Assembly: GCA_020631735.1 (NCBI GenBank)
Contig: CM036201.1
Span: 71,691,253-71,755,252 of the forward strand
DNA length: 64,000 nt
Direction of reading: 5' to 3'
Source: Saccharum officinarum
Lineage: Eukaryota; Streptophyta; Magnoliopsida; Poales; Poaceae
The position numbers were made by a program, and so were the translations under genes. The notes under the pieces are model-generated. The model did not search any database. It had not been told where the DNA came from and saw only the letters and a list, made by a program, of their open reading frames with translations. This document shows positions 55,317 to 64,000 of the stretch, one piece after another (positions within the stretch are counted from its first letter, which is position 1; each line of letters opens with the position of its first letter).

Positions 55317-58300
55317 TCAGAATATCAGCAAGTTGCTGACTAGTATCAATGTATTTAAGCTTAATATCACCCTTCTCAGCAGATCCCTCAGAAAATGATG
55401 ACGAACCTCAATGTGTTTCGTCTTAGAGTGAAGCACAGGATTCTTTGCAACACTTATAGCGCTAGTGCTGTCACACAAGAGAGGAACGCGAGAAAATGAC
55501 AAACCAAAATCACGAAGGGTAGCTATCATCCATAAAAGCTGAGAACAACAACTAGCAGCAGCAACATACTCAGCCTCTGTAGTAGATTGAGCAACATTAG
55601 ATTGTTTTCTAGAGGACCAAGAAACAAGCGAAGAACCCAAAAATTGGCAAGTACCCGATGTAGACTTTCTATCCAAACGACACCCAGCAAAATCAGCATC
55701 CGAATAACCACACAAACTGAGAGTTGAAGCAGCAGAGTACCAAAGGCCAAATGCAGGAGTAAATCGAAGATACCTCATTATGCGCTTCACCGCCTGACGG
55801 TGAGAAGTTCTGGGGGACGCCTGAAAACGAGCACACATACACACAGCAAAGTGTATATCTGGCCTCGTAGCAGTCAAGTACAGCAGCGACCCAATCATGC
55901 TTCGATATTCCTTCTGATCCACGGGCTCTCCGTCCTCATCAGCATCCAAAGCAGCGCTAGTCGGCATGGGCGTAGAAATTGGCTTCGCATCATCCATCGC
56001 AAACTTCTTCAGGACATCCTTCGTGTACTTTCCCTGATGCACAAATGTACCTTCCGAAGTTTGTTTTATTTGTAAGCCAAGAAAGAAATTCAGCTCGCCC
56101 ATCATAGACATCTCAAATTCTTTACTCATCACATCTGCAAACTTTTTCACAAGAGCATGAGAGGAACCACCGAAAATGATATCATCCACATAAATCTGAA
56201 CTATTAAAGTGTCATTTCCTTGCCTGAGGAGAAAAAGAGTTTTATCAACTGAACCCATTTTGAACCCGTTTTTAAGCAGAAAAGTTTTCAATCTAGCATA
56301 CCAAGCACGAGGTGCTTGCTTCAAACCATATAAAGCCTTTTGCAACTTAAAAACACGATCAGGAAAATTGGGATGTTCAAAACCAGGCGGTTGTTTAACA
56401 TAAACTTCTTCTTCTATAAAACCATTCAGAAAAGCACTTTTCACATCCATTTGATAAAGCTTATATCCACGTGAAGCAGCAAATGCAAGCAAAATACGAA
56501 TGACTTCTAAACGAGCAACAGGAGCAAAAGTTTCACCATAATCAATACCCTCTTTTTGAGAAAAGCCATGAGCAACCAGCCTAGCTTTATTTCTAACAAC
56601 ATGACCATCTTCCCCTTGTTTGTTCTTAAAGACCCATTTAGTTCCAATTGGTTTACAAGAAGGAGGAGGATCAACCAAAACCCAAACCTGATTCCGTGCA
56701 AAATTTTCTAACTCCTCATGCATGGCATTAACCCAGTTAGAATCAGATAAAGCATGTCCAACATCTTGGGGTTCAAAAGAGGCAACAAAGGCAGTATGCG
56801 CAAAGACACAATAATTTTTATTTTTCATACCTCTGTTCCTTGTCGTGCATTCATCCAAATTACCTATTATGTTCTTGGCAGGATGATGATTTTGAATGTG
56901 TCGTGGTGCTGTACGTTCTGAAATCGCCTCCCCCTCAACTACAGCCGGTACATGATCAACAGTCGATGAAGCTGCAGGCTTTGCTGTAGATGTACGTGTC
57001 GGTGATGGTCCATCCTCCAAAGTGGTGGAGGGCGCCTGCTCAGGCTGGGCGCCAGGCTCCCCCTGCATCACAGGCTGGGCATCATCGTCATCGTCGTCGT
57101 CACATCCATCTTCCTCTTTCTCATCCTCAAAAATATCCTGCCCGATCTCGTCATCACCTGCACACTCAAAAGCAGAAGAAAAACAAGGCATTGTCTCGTC
57201 GAAGGTGACCTCACATGTCTCATCGATGCGGTTAGTATCAAGATTAAGCACACGGTACGCTCGCCCTTGCAAGGCATACCCCAAAAATAACCCATCGGAA
57301 GAACGCGATTCAAATTTATCCAAATTTCCCTTTTTCAATATAAAACACTTGCAGCCAAAAACTCGAAAGTGGAAAACTTTGGGAGGTCGACCAAATCTCA
57401 ACTCATAAGATGTTTTTCCCAGAAAAGCTCTCAGAAAAATGCGATTAGCAACATAGCAAGCGGTGTTGATAGCCTCAGCCCAAAAACGTCTAGGAGTTTT
57501 ATGTTCATCAAGCATTGTCCTAGCCATCTCAACAAGCGTACGATTTTTACGCTCAACAACACCGTTCTGGGGAGGAACGTAAGGTGAGGAAAACTGATGA
57601 TCTAAACCTTGTTCTGAACAAAAAGCCTTCATACGAGAATTCTTAAATTCCGTACCGTTGTCACTGCGAATTGCTCTAACGGCATTATTTGACAACTCAT
57701 TTTTCAGCTTCAGAACAAGATCATGAACATATGAGAAAGCCTCATCCTTAGATTCCAAAAAGAACACCCATGAATATCGAGAAAAATCGTCCACAACGAC
57801 GAGCACATACCACTTCCCACCAGCAGACCGAACACGGGCTGGACCAACAGTGTCCATATGTAACAGTTCACCCGGTCGTCTCGTCATCACCTGATTCACA
57901 GGTGCATGAGAAGCAGCAACCATTTTTCCATGTTTGCAGGGAGCACAAATCAAATCCTTTTCAAACTTGAGTTTCGGTAAACCATCAATTAAATCCAATG
58001 AACTCAAACGACAAAGCAAATCAAAGCTCAAGTGGCCCAACCGACGATGCCACTTCCAAATCAGGGGGGAACCATGAGCAACTAAACAGCGAGTTTCACC
58101 AAAAGATTTAGAAAAATCAGCTTTAAAAATCCGTCTAAAAGGAGAAATCTTGCAAACAAGGTTACCAGCAGAATCAAGAACACGCGAATTTCCTTTCTTA
58201 AACCGAACCTCAAAATCATCCTCAAGAAGTTGCGAAACAGACAGCAAATTATAATGCAAATTCTTTACCAATGCGACGTCCTTTAACATGTATTTATCTG

Positions 58301-58439
58301 TTACCTTGATGCAGCCATGCGCCATTACCTTACCTTGACTTTTATCCCCAAAAGTGATGTTTTCCTTTACGCTCGTGGGGGTGAGGCTGGAGAACCATTT
58401 ATCATCTCTGGTCATGTGGCGCGAACAGCCGGAGTCCAT
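55317..58439 (-). CDS. Copia pol polyprotein (PR-IN-RT-RNase H)
   Basis: A 1040-residue open frame. Protease: DSGCSRHMT at residues 2-10. Integrase zinc finger: His131, His136, Cys165, Cys168. Integrase core: Asp196 (HMDTVGP), Asp260 (RSDNGTEF), Glu296 (NGVVERKN). An acidic linker (Asp-run about 446-453) follows. Reverse transcriptase from about 585, with YVDD at 750-753. RNase H: SDADFAG (912-918), TEAEY (954-958), and Asp990. After HHFLRD (about 1019) the frame departs from the usual end: the adjacent frame holds a typical [12 protein letters not shown] tail, so a 1-2 nt indel near 55383 changes the last 20 residues. Otherwise it is intact. It is in the same frame as gag, separated by two stop codons. 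Confidence 0.93.
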   Translation of the reverse strand: MDSGCSRHMTRDDKWFSSLTPTSVKENITFGDKSQGKVMAHGCIKVTDKYMLKDVALVKNLHYNLLSVSQLLEDDFEVRFKKGNSRVLDSAGNLVCKISPFRRIFKADFSKSFGETRCLVAHGSPLIWKWHRRLGHLSFDLLCRLSSLDLIDGLPKLKFEKDLICAPCKHGKMVAASHAPVNQVMTRRPGELLHMDTVGPARVRSAGGKWYVLVVVDDFSRYSWVFFLESKDEAFSYVHDLVLKLKNELSNNAVRAIRSDNGTEFKNSRMKAFCSEQGLDHQFSSPYVPPQNGVVERKNRTLVEMARTMLDEHKTPRRFWAEAINTACYVANRIFLRAFLGKTSYELRFGRPPKVFHFRVFGCKCFILKKGNLDKFESRSSDGLFLGYALQGRAYRVLNLDTNRIDETCEVTFDETMPCFSSAFECAGDDEIGQDIFEDEKEEDGCDDDDDDDAQPVMQGEPGAQPEQAPSTTLEDGPSPTRTSTAKPAASSTVDHVPAVVEGEAISERTAPRHIQNHHPAKNIIGNLDECTTRNRGMKNKNYCVFAHTAFVASFEPQDVGHALSDSNWVNAMHEELENFARNQVWVLVDPPPSCKPIGTKWVFKNKQGEDGHVVRNKARLVAHGFSQKEGIDYGETFAPVARLEVIRILLAFAASRGYKLYQMDVKSAFLNGFIEEEVYVKQPPGFEHPNFPDRVFKLQKALYGLKQAPRAWYARLKTFLLKNGFKMGSVDKTLFLLRQGNDTLIVQIYVDDIIFGGSSHALVKKFADVMSKEFEMSMMGELNFFLGLQIKQTSEGTFVHQGKYTKDVLKKFAMDDAKPISTPMPTSAALDADEDGEPVDQKEYRSMIGSLLYLTATRPDIHFAVCMCARFQASPRTSHRQAVKRIMRYLRFTPAFGLWYSAASTLSLCGYSDADFAGCRLDRKSTSGTCQFLGSSLVSWSSRKQSNVAQSTTEAEYVAAASCCSQLLWMIATLRDFGLSFSRVPLLCDSTSAISVAKNPVLHSKTKHIEVRHHFLRDLLRRVILSLNTLILVSNLLIF

Positions 58440-58472
58440 TATCCATATGTCCTCCTCGCCTCCAACCTACAA

Positions 58473-61058
58473 TCAACAACAAGAGCGAGGGTGAGCTAAT
58501 GACTCAACACTGGGGTTAGGATAATGTAATGAAAACCAGTGCTGAGCCACTTGCTCAAAAGAAGCGTTAGCAAAATCAAAGTTCTCAAAAAAACGATGAG
58601 AACCACGAGGGGGAAAACGTGGTCTGTCATCCCGATGTTGTGCAAGAGCACGAGTACGTGAGCGAAAACCAGAAGAGCGAACAAATGGCTCACGTCTCAA
58701 AACAAGACGATCATGAGTACCACGTACAGGGTACTGCTCACATCTAAAAACACGACGATCATGAGTACCACGTGTGGGGTACTGCTCACGTCGTTCAGCA
58801 CGCATCCTCCGATAACAGAACTCATAAAGATGACCATCATGACTGCAAAAATCACAATGATAAAGCTTGCGTGCAGGAGCGAAAGAAGCCTCAGCATTAG
58901 AACTAGAAGCAACAAAAACAGGCTTAGCAAAATGATCACAAGAAGAACCATTTGGCTTAGTATTTTGTACACCCTTGAAGTGTTTTGGCTTAGGCACCCA
59001 AACCTGCTTTTTAGGAGCAGATCTAGATGTCTCAACCAGCAACCCATCAGAGGTGACACCTGAACCCTTCCTAGGAGGTGGTCCAGTATATTTAGCCAAA
59101 GGTGGATTCTTCTCATCAACAGGCGGTCCATTTTTTTCACCAAAAACATGTTTCAAGTCATAACCGGGACCAAAACGCTCACCCCGTTTAATTTGAGCAA
59201 TAGCCATACCAATTTGAGGCTCACGAATAGAACACCAACCAAGAATAGTTCTCAAATGCTTATTTTCTTCTTCCAAATCAGCAAGTTTGGTTCTTAAATC
59301 ATTATTTTCAACAACAAAATTAGGACAAGTTAGGCATGAAGGAAGAACCGGACAAGTGTGTTTTTCCAACTCAACAATATGTGATTTAGCAACATTTAAT
59401 TCAGATCGTAAAGTTGGACAAATCAAACAAACCGGCAAATCAGGACAAGTGTGTTCTTCAAAAATTTTTACCCGACATAAAGCATTATCCAAGTCAACTT
59501 TCAGAAGCGGGCAAGAAACACAAGTATCAAGCAAATTCGACCGAGAACGAAGTTCATTTAGTTCAGCATAAAGTTTATCTCGATCATCAACAATGGAAGA
59601 ATACTTGGTTTGCAATTTAGAAAGCGAAATCATATGAATTGAACATTCTTCACATTCATCATGTTCAGCAGGATTAGATGCAGCATTTTTTAGAGTAGCT
59701 AGTTCAGCACAAGTTTTATCATAATCAGTTTTAAGTTTAGCCAACACTTTATTTTGCTTATGAACAATTTTAGTTAAATTAGCTATTCTTTGTTCTGCAG
59801 AAGTATCTACCTCATCATCAGAAGTTTCATCGTTGCTGTCGGTTGATGCATCACCCTCCAAGGCCATAGTACATATCCCACCATTGATGCCGGCGCCAGT
59901 GATGAAGCAAAGTCCGTCTGTCTTCTTCTTGGGTGTCTCATCCTCGGAATCTGAATCGCTGGAGTCTGACGAGCCACCTGAAACATACTGTCCAAGAGAA
60001 GATAACAAAACATTTGCAGCCTTAGCGACTTGCTTGTCAGAGTATTTTTGTCCGCCTTTCTTCCATTGCTTATCCTTCTTCTTCTTCCTCTCCCTGAACT
60101 TCTCCTGGCGCCTGGAGGAGTTATTGCCCTGCTCAAAAGATCTCTGCTTGTTTGGGCAATCAGCAGCAAAGTGTCCTCGCTCACCACAGTTGAAGCAGCC
60201 ATCTGAACGTCTTCTATTACGCCTGTTGTCATACACACGCTTAAACTTGTTGGAGAGCAGTACAAGCTGATCATCATCTAGCACCTCCAACTCCTCATCT
60301 GCAACATGACACAAAGAAGACAAAGCAAAACTGGAAACATTTGGATTAGCATTAGTGTTAGTCTTATTTCCAGAAACCAAAGCCATTGGAACGTCAGAAG
60401 AAGAAGCAGCTGTGGGATTTTTCAATTTACGCTTAGAAACAATTTCGATCTCTTTTGATTTGAGCTTACTGTAAAGCTCATCAGTGGTGAGAGTCTCATA
60501 ACCTACAGATTCAACGATCGCCTCAACTTTCATATCCCATTCATCATTAAGTGAATGTAATAATCTGAGAGCCCTAGCATGATCATCATAAGGCATATTG
60601 CTATTCATGGCCTTCATCTTATTAACAATCACTTGAAAACGTGCAAACATGTCATCAATAGACTCACTAGGCAATTGGCAAAAAGCATCAAACTCTTTTC
60701 GGTGAATCTCAAATTTTCGGTTTTTCACAGTGTTTGAACCTTCATGATATTTTCTAAGTTTCTCCCAGATCTGATAAGCGAGATCTTCACTAGAAACCCG
60801 ATCATATTCAGTTTTACAAATAGAAGCCTGTAAAATAGCAATAGCGCGATGATTTGTTTCAAGAAGCCCGATCTCAGCGGCGTCAGTTGGTTCCTCAGCT
60901 GGAATCACATATGTGGCATTTTGTGTGATTTTCCATAGCTTCAGCGACTTGCCTTTGAGATAGTTGGTCATACGTGCCTTCCAGTAATCATAATCAGTCC
61001 CATCAAAAAACGGAGCGCGAACATCAAACTTTTCATTGGTCGCCATAGCTTTCAGCAC
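58473..61058 (-). CDS. Copia gag, unusually long
   Basis: An 861-residue open frame; the likely start is MATNEKFDVRAPFFDGTDYD at codon 5 (61046). Residues about 15-210 form the Copia gag (UBN2-type) domain. A CCHC zinc knuckle, CFNCGERGHFAADC, is at 288-301. Residues about 310-370 are Lys/Arg/Glu rich. A coiled-coil-like section (about 420-640) contains three to four Cys-Pro repeats (CPLLKVDL, CPDLPVCLICP, CPVLPSCLTCPNF). A second CCHC-like CDFCSHDGHLYEFC is at 735-748, followed by two copies of EQYP(T/V)RGTHDR. Common Copia gags are about half this length. Long coiled-coil gags are known in Sireviruses. The second knuckle and repeats are noteworthy additions. Confidence 0.92.
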   Translation of the reverse strand: MLKAMATNEKFDVRAPFFDGTDYDYWKARMTNYLKGKSLKLWKITQNATYVIPAEEPTDAAEIGLLETNHRAIAILQASICKTEYDRVSSEDLAYQIWEKLRKYHEGSNTVKNRKFEIHRKEFDAFCQLPSESIDDMFARFQVIVNKMKAMNSNMPYDDHARALRLLHSLNDEWDMKVEAIVESVGYETLTTDELYSKLKSKEIEIVSKRKLKNPTAASSSDVPMALVSGNKTNTNANPNVSSFALSSLCHVADEELEVLDDDQLVLLSNKFKRVYDNRRNRRRSDGCFNCGERGHFAADCPNKQRSFEQGNNSSRRQEKFRERKKKKDKQWKKGGQKYSDKQVAKAANVLLSSLGQYVSGGSSDSSDSDSEDETPKKKTDGLCFITGAGINGGICTMALEGDASTDSNDETSDDEVDTSAEQRIANLTKIVHKQNKVLAKLKTDYDKTCAELATLKNAASNPAEHDECEECSIHMISLSKLQTKYSSIVDDRDKLYAELNELRSRSNLLDTCVSCPLLKVDLDNALCRVKIFEEHTCPDLPVCLICPTLRSELNVAKSHIVELEKHTCPVLPSCLTCPNFVVENNDLRTKLADLEEENKHLRTILGWCSIREPQIGMAIAQIKRGERFGPGYDLKHVFGEKNGPPVDEKNPPLAKYTGPPPRKGSGVTSDGLLVETSRSAPKKQVWVPKPKHFKGVQNTKPNGSSCDHFAKPVFVASSSNAEASFAPARKLYHCDFCSHDGHLYEFCYRRMRAERREQYPTRGTHDRRVFRCEQYPVRGTHDRLVLRREPFVRSSGFRSRTRALAQHRDDRPRFPPRGSHRFFENFDFANASFEQVAQHWFSLHYPNPSVESLAHPRSCC

Positions 61059-61082
61059 CGATTAAGGTATAGAAAACCTAAA

Positions 61083-61097
61083 CCGGCTCTGATACCA
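61083..61097 (-). promoter_or_regulatory. Copia primer-binding site
   Basis: The minus strand reads TGGTATCAGAGCCGG two bases after the 5' LTR end, complementary to the 3' end of initiator methionine tRNA. The gag start follows only about 25-37 bases later, a very short leader. Confidence 0.92.
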
Positions 61098-61099
61098 AT

Positions 61100-62251
61100 T
61101 GAAGGATCGAAACGGGCGACCAGAGGGGGGGTGAATGGTCGTGGAAGCCAAAAATAATTTCTAACCCTTCCCCTAAACACAAAACCTGATTAAATCACGT
61201 TTTCTAAATCTGGCTAGAACTCTATGTACCTAGTAAACCTGATGTGGACGAAAATCCGTAACTCCGATCGACCTAAAAATTTGTCAGATTAAACTAGATG
61301 AAATTACGAAACTAACCCAACTGGAATCACGTCAATCGGACTTACGGATCTTGAGATAAAAATAAAACAAGCAGACTATGTCAGATTCTGACGAGAATTG
61401 TAAAGAATCAATCGAGATGCACAAGATCAATCATTATAGATGACAGATTAAATTGAGTAATTGAACTTACAAAAGTGCATCTAGCCTCCGCCCGAACATC
61501 CTCCCTCTCTTAATCGGAGAGATCAACAAAAACCTCTCACTAAAATTCAAACCCTAGGCTAGACCGGAGAGAGGAAAAACTGAACCGTGGAACCCGGGGC
61601 ACGAGTACTGTTCACGGTACTGTTCACGCGTGAATAGTAACTCGCCGAGAGTCCAAAACGTTCCGCACCCTTCTCAACCCTAGGTGCCACATATTTATAT
61701 CTCTAAAGGGTGGCACGACCTATTTTCACATAACCCCCTACGCTAAATAAATCCAACGTAGGGGCGTAAATTCTAATTACGTCCTCCATGGCAAATTCCG
61801 CGATGTCCGCGATCCCTCCATCTCCGCGATGTGATCCTCGCGATGTCGCCGCACGACCATCCGAAATCGTATCGCGGTCGCCAGAATTTCCATCTTCAGC
61901 CAACGCACGCGCGCACGAGCGTCCTGGTACGATGCATGGCTTTGTGGCTCAACCAGCGAACCCCGGATTTTGTGGCGTAATCTGGAAACCCCCCTCGACG
62001 TCCTCCCACCGTGTAGCCAGGTACAGTAGACGTACACCACACGATCGCCTGTCCCTCGAACGCAAGCCTCGATCCGCCCTTCTCCGCCCCCACGGTTCTT
62101 CGGAACGGCATCCTATCCTCGTTCTTCACTCGTCGCCACATGTACATTGTCTCCACCTGTCACCTACAACCACAACCTGCCGAGAGATACGTCACACGCA
62201 CACCGTGTTATCAATCGCTCATCACCAAGGTGCTAGCACACCGGCATCTCA
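61100..62251 (-). repeat. Copia 5' LTR (right on the plus strand)
   Basis: Same length as the other LTR (1152 bp) and about 99% identical: I counted about 11 substitutions and no indel. It would hold the element promoter; no TATA box was confirmed. Confidence 0.93.
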
Positions 62252-62699
62252 CCTGTCTTCAAGGCACAGCTCCTAGGCTCCATGGCGGACGCCAAGATGC
62301 CATCCATCACCTTGCATGACATTGCGCCGGCAACGTTCAGAGTCATGCTCCGCTTCATTTATACCGATGCTTGTCCTGCAGATGCCGAGCTCGGGGACTC
62401 TCCCCATGAGATGTTGCAGCACTTGCTGGCTGCAGCGGACCGCTTCGCGTTATATCGCCTGAAGCTTCTCTGTGCTAGCAAGCTGTGGGATCATGTATCA
62501 GTGGGTACAGTTGCCAGTTGCCACTACTTTGATGTGTGCCGAAACATACAACTGCCCGGAGCTGAAAAAGAAGTGCATTGATTTCTTCGGGGAGGGGAAG
62601 AATTTCAAGACGAAGGCTCTGTTGACCGAAGGCTTTGCTCAGTTGGTGCAGCAGTTCCCATCGATTCTTGATGAACTGAGGGAGAAGGTTGGAGCATAG
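62252..62699 (+). pseudogene. MATH-BTB copy 4, 3' part (rest of BTB and tail)
   Basis: Starting with the CCTGT duplication, the sequence resumes at VFKAQLLGSMADAKMPSITL and runs to ILDELREKVGA at 62699. A 7-bp tandem duplication (AGTTGCC twice, about 62509-62522) shifts the frame after the DHVSVGTVAS codons. Together with the 5' deletions this copy was probably already a pseudogene before, or soon after, the Copia insertion. Confidence 0.88.
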
Positions 62700-64000
62700 A
62701 GGCTGGCAACAATTCCCACCGCTTTGCTAGCTTTATGGCATTTTGATCAGTTCGGCAAATGTGCCACCACAAGATTGATACGTGCCCTTATGGTTCGGAT
62801 TTGTGATGAGTGATTGTCAACGTGATTCATGTCTTGGGTTGAGTTTGTGAATGGCATGAGTTAAGTTGTGTGACATGTCTCTTGACTTGTGGTGCGCAGG
62901 TGTGGAGTTCGAAGACGGTGGTCGACGACGAGGTGAAAGTCAAGTAAGGATGTGCCGTGCCGATGGACCAAGAGCGGTGAAGGACGGACGTGAGGCTTGA
63001 ACTGAGGGACCTAGAGTTTAAATCACGTTCTTGCCCCAATTTGCGCAGCCCCAGAGTTTAAATCAATTTCAGCCAATGAATTTTTGGGGATTGATTTGTT
63101 TTTTCTCGAATACGCAAAAGATTTGTGTATCATTGCAATTAAGAAGAGGGTTTTCAGTACAAACGATGCGCATCTAGCGCGCTAACATCCGGACCAACCT
63201 AGCAGACTGCTCCTGGTTCGATATTACGTAAATAGAACAACCAACGTGCGAACACCGCCGCACCCTACGGGCCTTCCACGAAGAGCTCGCACGTGCGCTG
63301 GGGATTGATTTGTTCCTAGTTGAATTTCATCTGTACAAATTTTAGGATCGATTCATGGAGTTTTGATGGGGTTTTCATTTGATTTTGTGGGCACCTGTCT
63401 CCCTGTTCGTGGATAGCAGCTAGGCTGCTCATCGTGTTCAGGCACAGCAGGTGGCCTAACAGGCAGGGGCGCTGCTTGCATCTTGCTTGCCCGGCCGAGC
63501 AGTGCTAGCTTCTAGTCACAGCTCACAGGTGGTCTGATTTCCTCCTCCCTGCTTGCTCGTCTCGGTGGTGACCGCTCGGCTCAGTTCTTGCGAACGCCCG
63601 CTCGGATCAGAAAGCGCACTGCGCACAGCGCTGGGGCTCCGCTCGGATCAAAGAAGGACGCGGCTGCACGGGATGTGGGCAGGGGCTGCACTGCCTCGCC
63701 GAGCCCAGCGCAGTGCGCTCGTCCAATTTCTTGTCTGGTAGCCTCAGAATTTCCGGCCCTGTTTCTTTGTTTCGTCCATGGTTTGTGCGTTTCAACTCTA
63801 ATTCGCGTTCCATTTTTTGCGTTAGCTTTCTACCATTCCAAAGAACCTCTATCTAGGTACTCTCGTCACCAGTTGATTTAGGTATTTTAGATTCGAGAAC
63901 TCGCTTCTTCTCTATAGGAGTTGGATTTCCCATTTTCTGTCTTTCGGATCGGGAAGCATTTCTGGTCATGTGTGGTTGTTTGTGGTGTCCCATTGTGTTC
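62700..64000. other. Copy 4 flank and right edge of window
   Basis: A short remnant of the family 3' flank (CTAGCTTTATGGCATTTTGAT, GTTCGGCAAATG) lies at 62728-62760. 62880-63010 resembles an internal piece of an LTR element but was not assigned. From about 63400 the sequence becomes GC-mixed like a 5' untranslated region and may lead into a gene beyond the window. No coding region is supported. Confidence 0.4.

Larger units (their letters stand above)
52938..62251 (-). mobile_element. Copia retrotransposon (Sirevirus-like), nearly complete, 9.3 kb
   Basis: Two 1152-bp LTRs flank the element, with a perfect 5-bp target duplication CCTGT at 52933-52937 and 62252-62256. Gene order on the minus strand is gag, protease, integrase, reverse transcriptase, RNase H, i.e. 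Copia order. The primer-binding site matches initiator methionine tRNA. Several polypurine-tract-like sequences before the 3' LTR and a very long gag fit the Sirevirus lineage; no envelope-like frame is present in 54101-55316. LTRs differ at about 11 sites, so insertion is recent. It splits the BTB domain of MATH-BTB copy 4. Confidence 0.95.

Noticed and set aside
58713..60270. Open frames on the plus strand opposite gag
   Set aside because: Shadows of the gag coding strand.

Overview
This window is nuclear DNA from a grass (Poaceae), probably a panicoid. The evidence is a tandem family of grass-type MATH-BTB genes, grass transposon types (Stowaway and Tourist/PIF MITEs, CACTA, Helitron, an Au-like SINE, Sirevirus-like Copia), plant spliced-gene structure and GC-rich coding exons. 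No prokaryotic, organellar, rRNA, tRNA or CRISPR feature was found. The species assignment is inference.

Layout. 1-2.3 kb: repeats. 2.3-6.0 kb: a divergent pair consisting of a decayed, still intron-structured ribosomal protein L32 copy (minus) and a PPR gene broken by four frameshifts (plus), sharing a promoter with telo-box and site II motifs. 7.3-8.3 kb: a short LTR with primer-binding site, running into a 100-bp assembly gap. 8.5-13.1 kb: a Helitron-like element (minus) carrying a 2.1-kb solo LTR with perfect 5-bp target duplication. 13.2-35.2 kb: three units of a duplicated MATH-BTB block (genes at 13.6, 21.5 and 32.5 kb), separated and invaded by an Au-like SINE, MITEs, a foldback MULE containing an RTE LINE, and a 4.9-kb PIF/Harbinger element nested in a Stowaway MITE. 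36-45 kb: a degenerate autonomous-type Helitron with a visible HUH Rep motif but a truncated helicase. 46.3-49.2 kb: a CACTA element carrying an Ulp1-like peptidase fragment. 52.5-62.7 kb: a fourth MATH-BTB copy split by a young, nearly complete 9.3-kb Copia (Sirevirus-like) element. 62.7-64 kb: no recognisable gene.

Functional reading. Only the MATH-BTB gene at 13647-14654 looks like an intact host gene. Proteins of this family are CUL3 ubiquitin-ligase substrate adaptors. Copies 2, 3 and 4 carry a short indel, a 10-nt deletion with start loss, and several deletions plus the Copia insertion, so the cluster shows birth and decay side by side. The paralogous flanks act as internal empty sites and let the order of several insertions be read directly.

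I did not find evidence for an unknown molecular system. The most interesting material is the nested-insertion record, the unusual Copia gag and gag/pol junction, and the decayed L32/PPR divergent pair. All coordinates, alignments and counts were made by eye.
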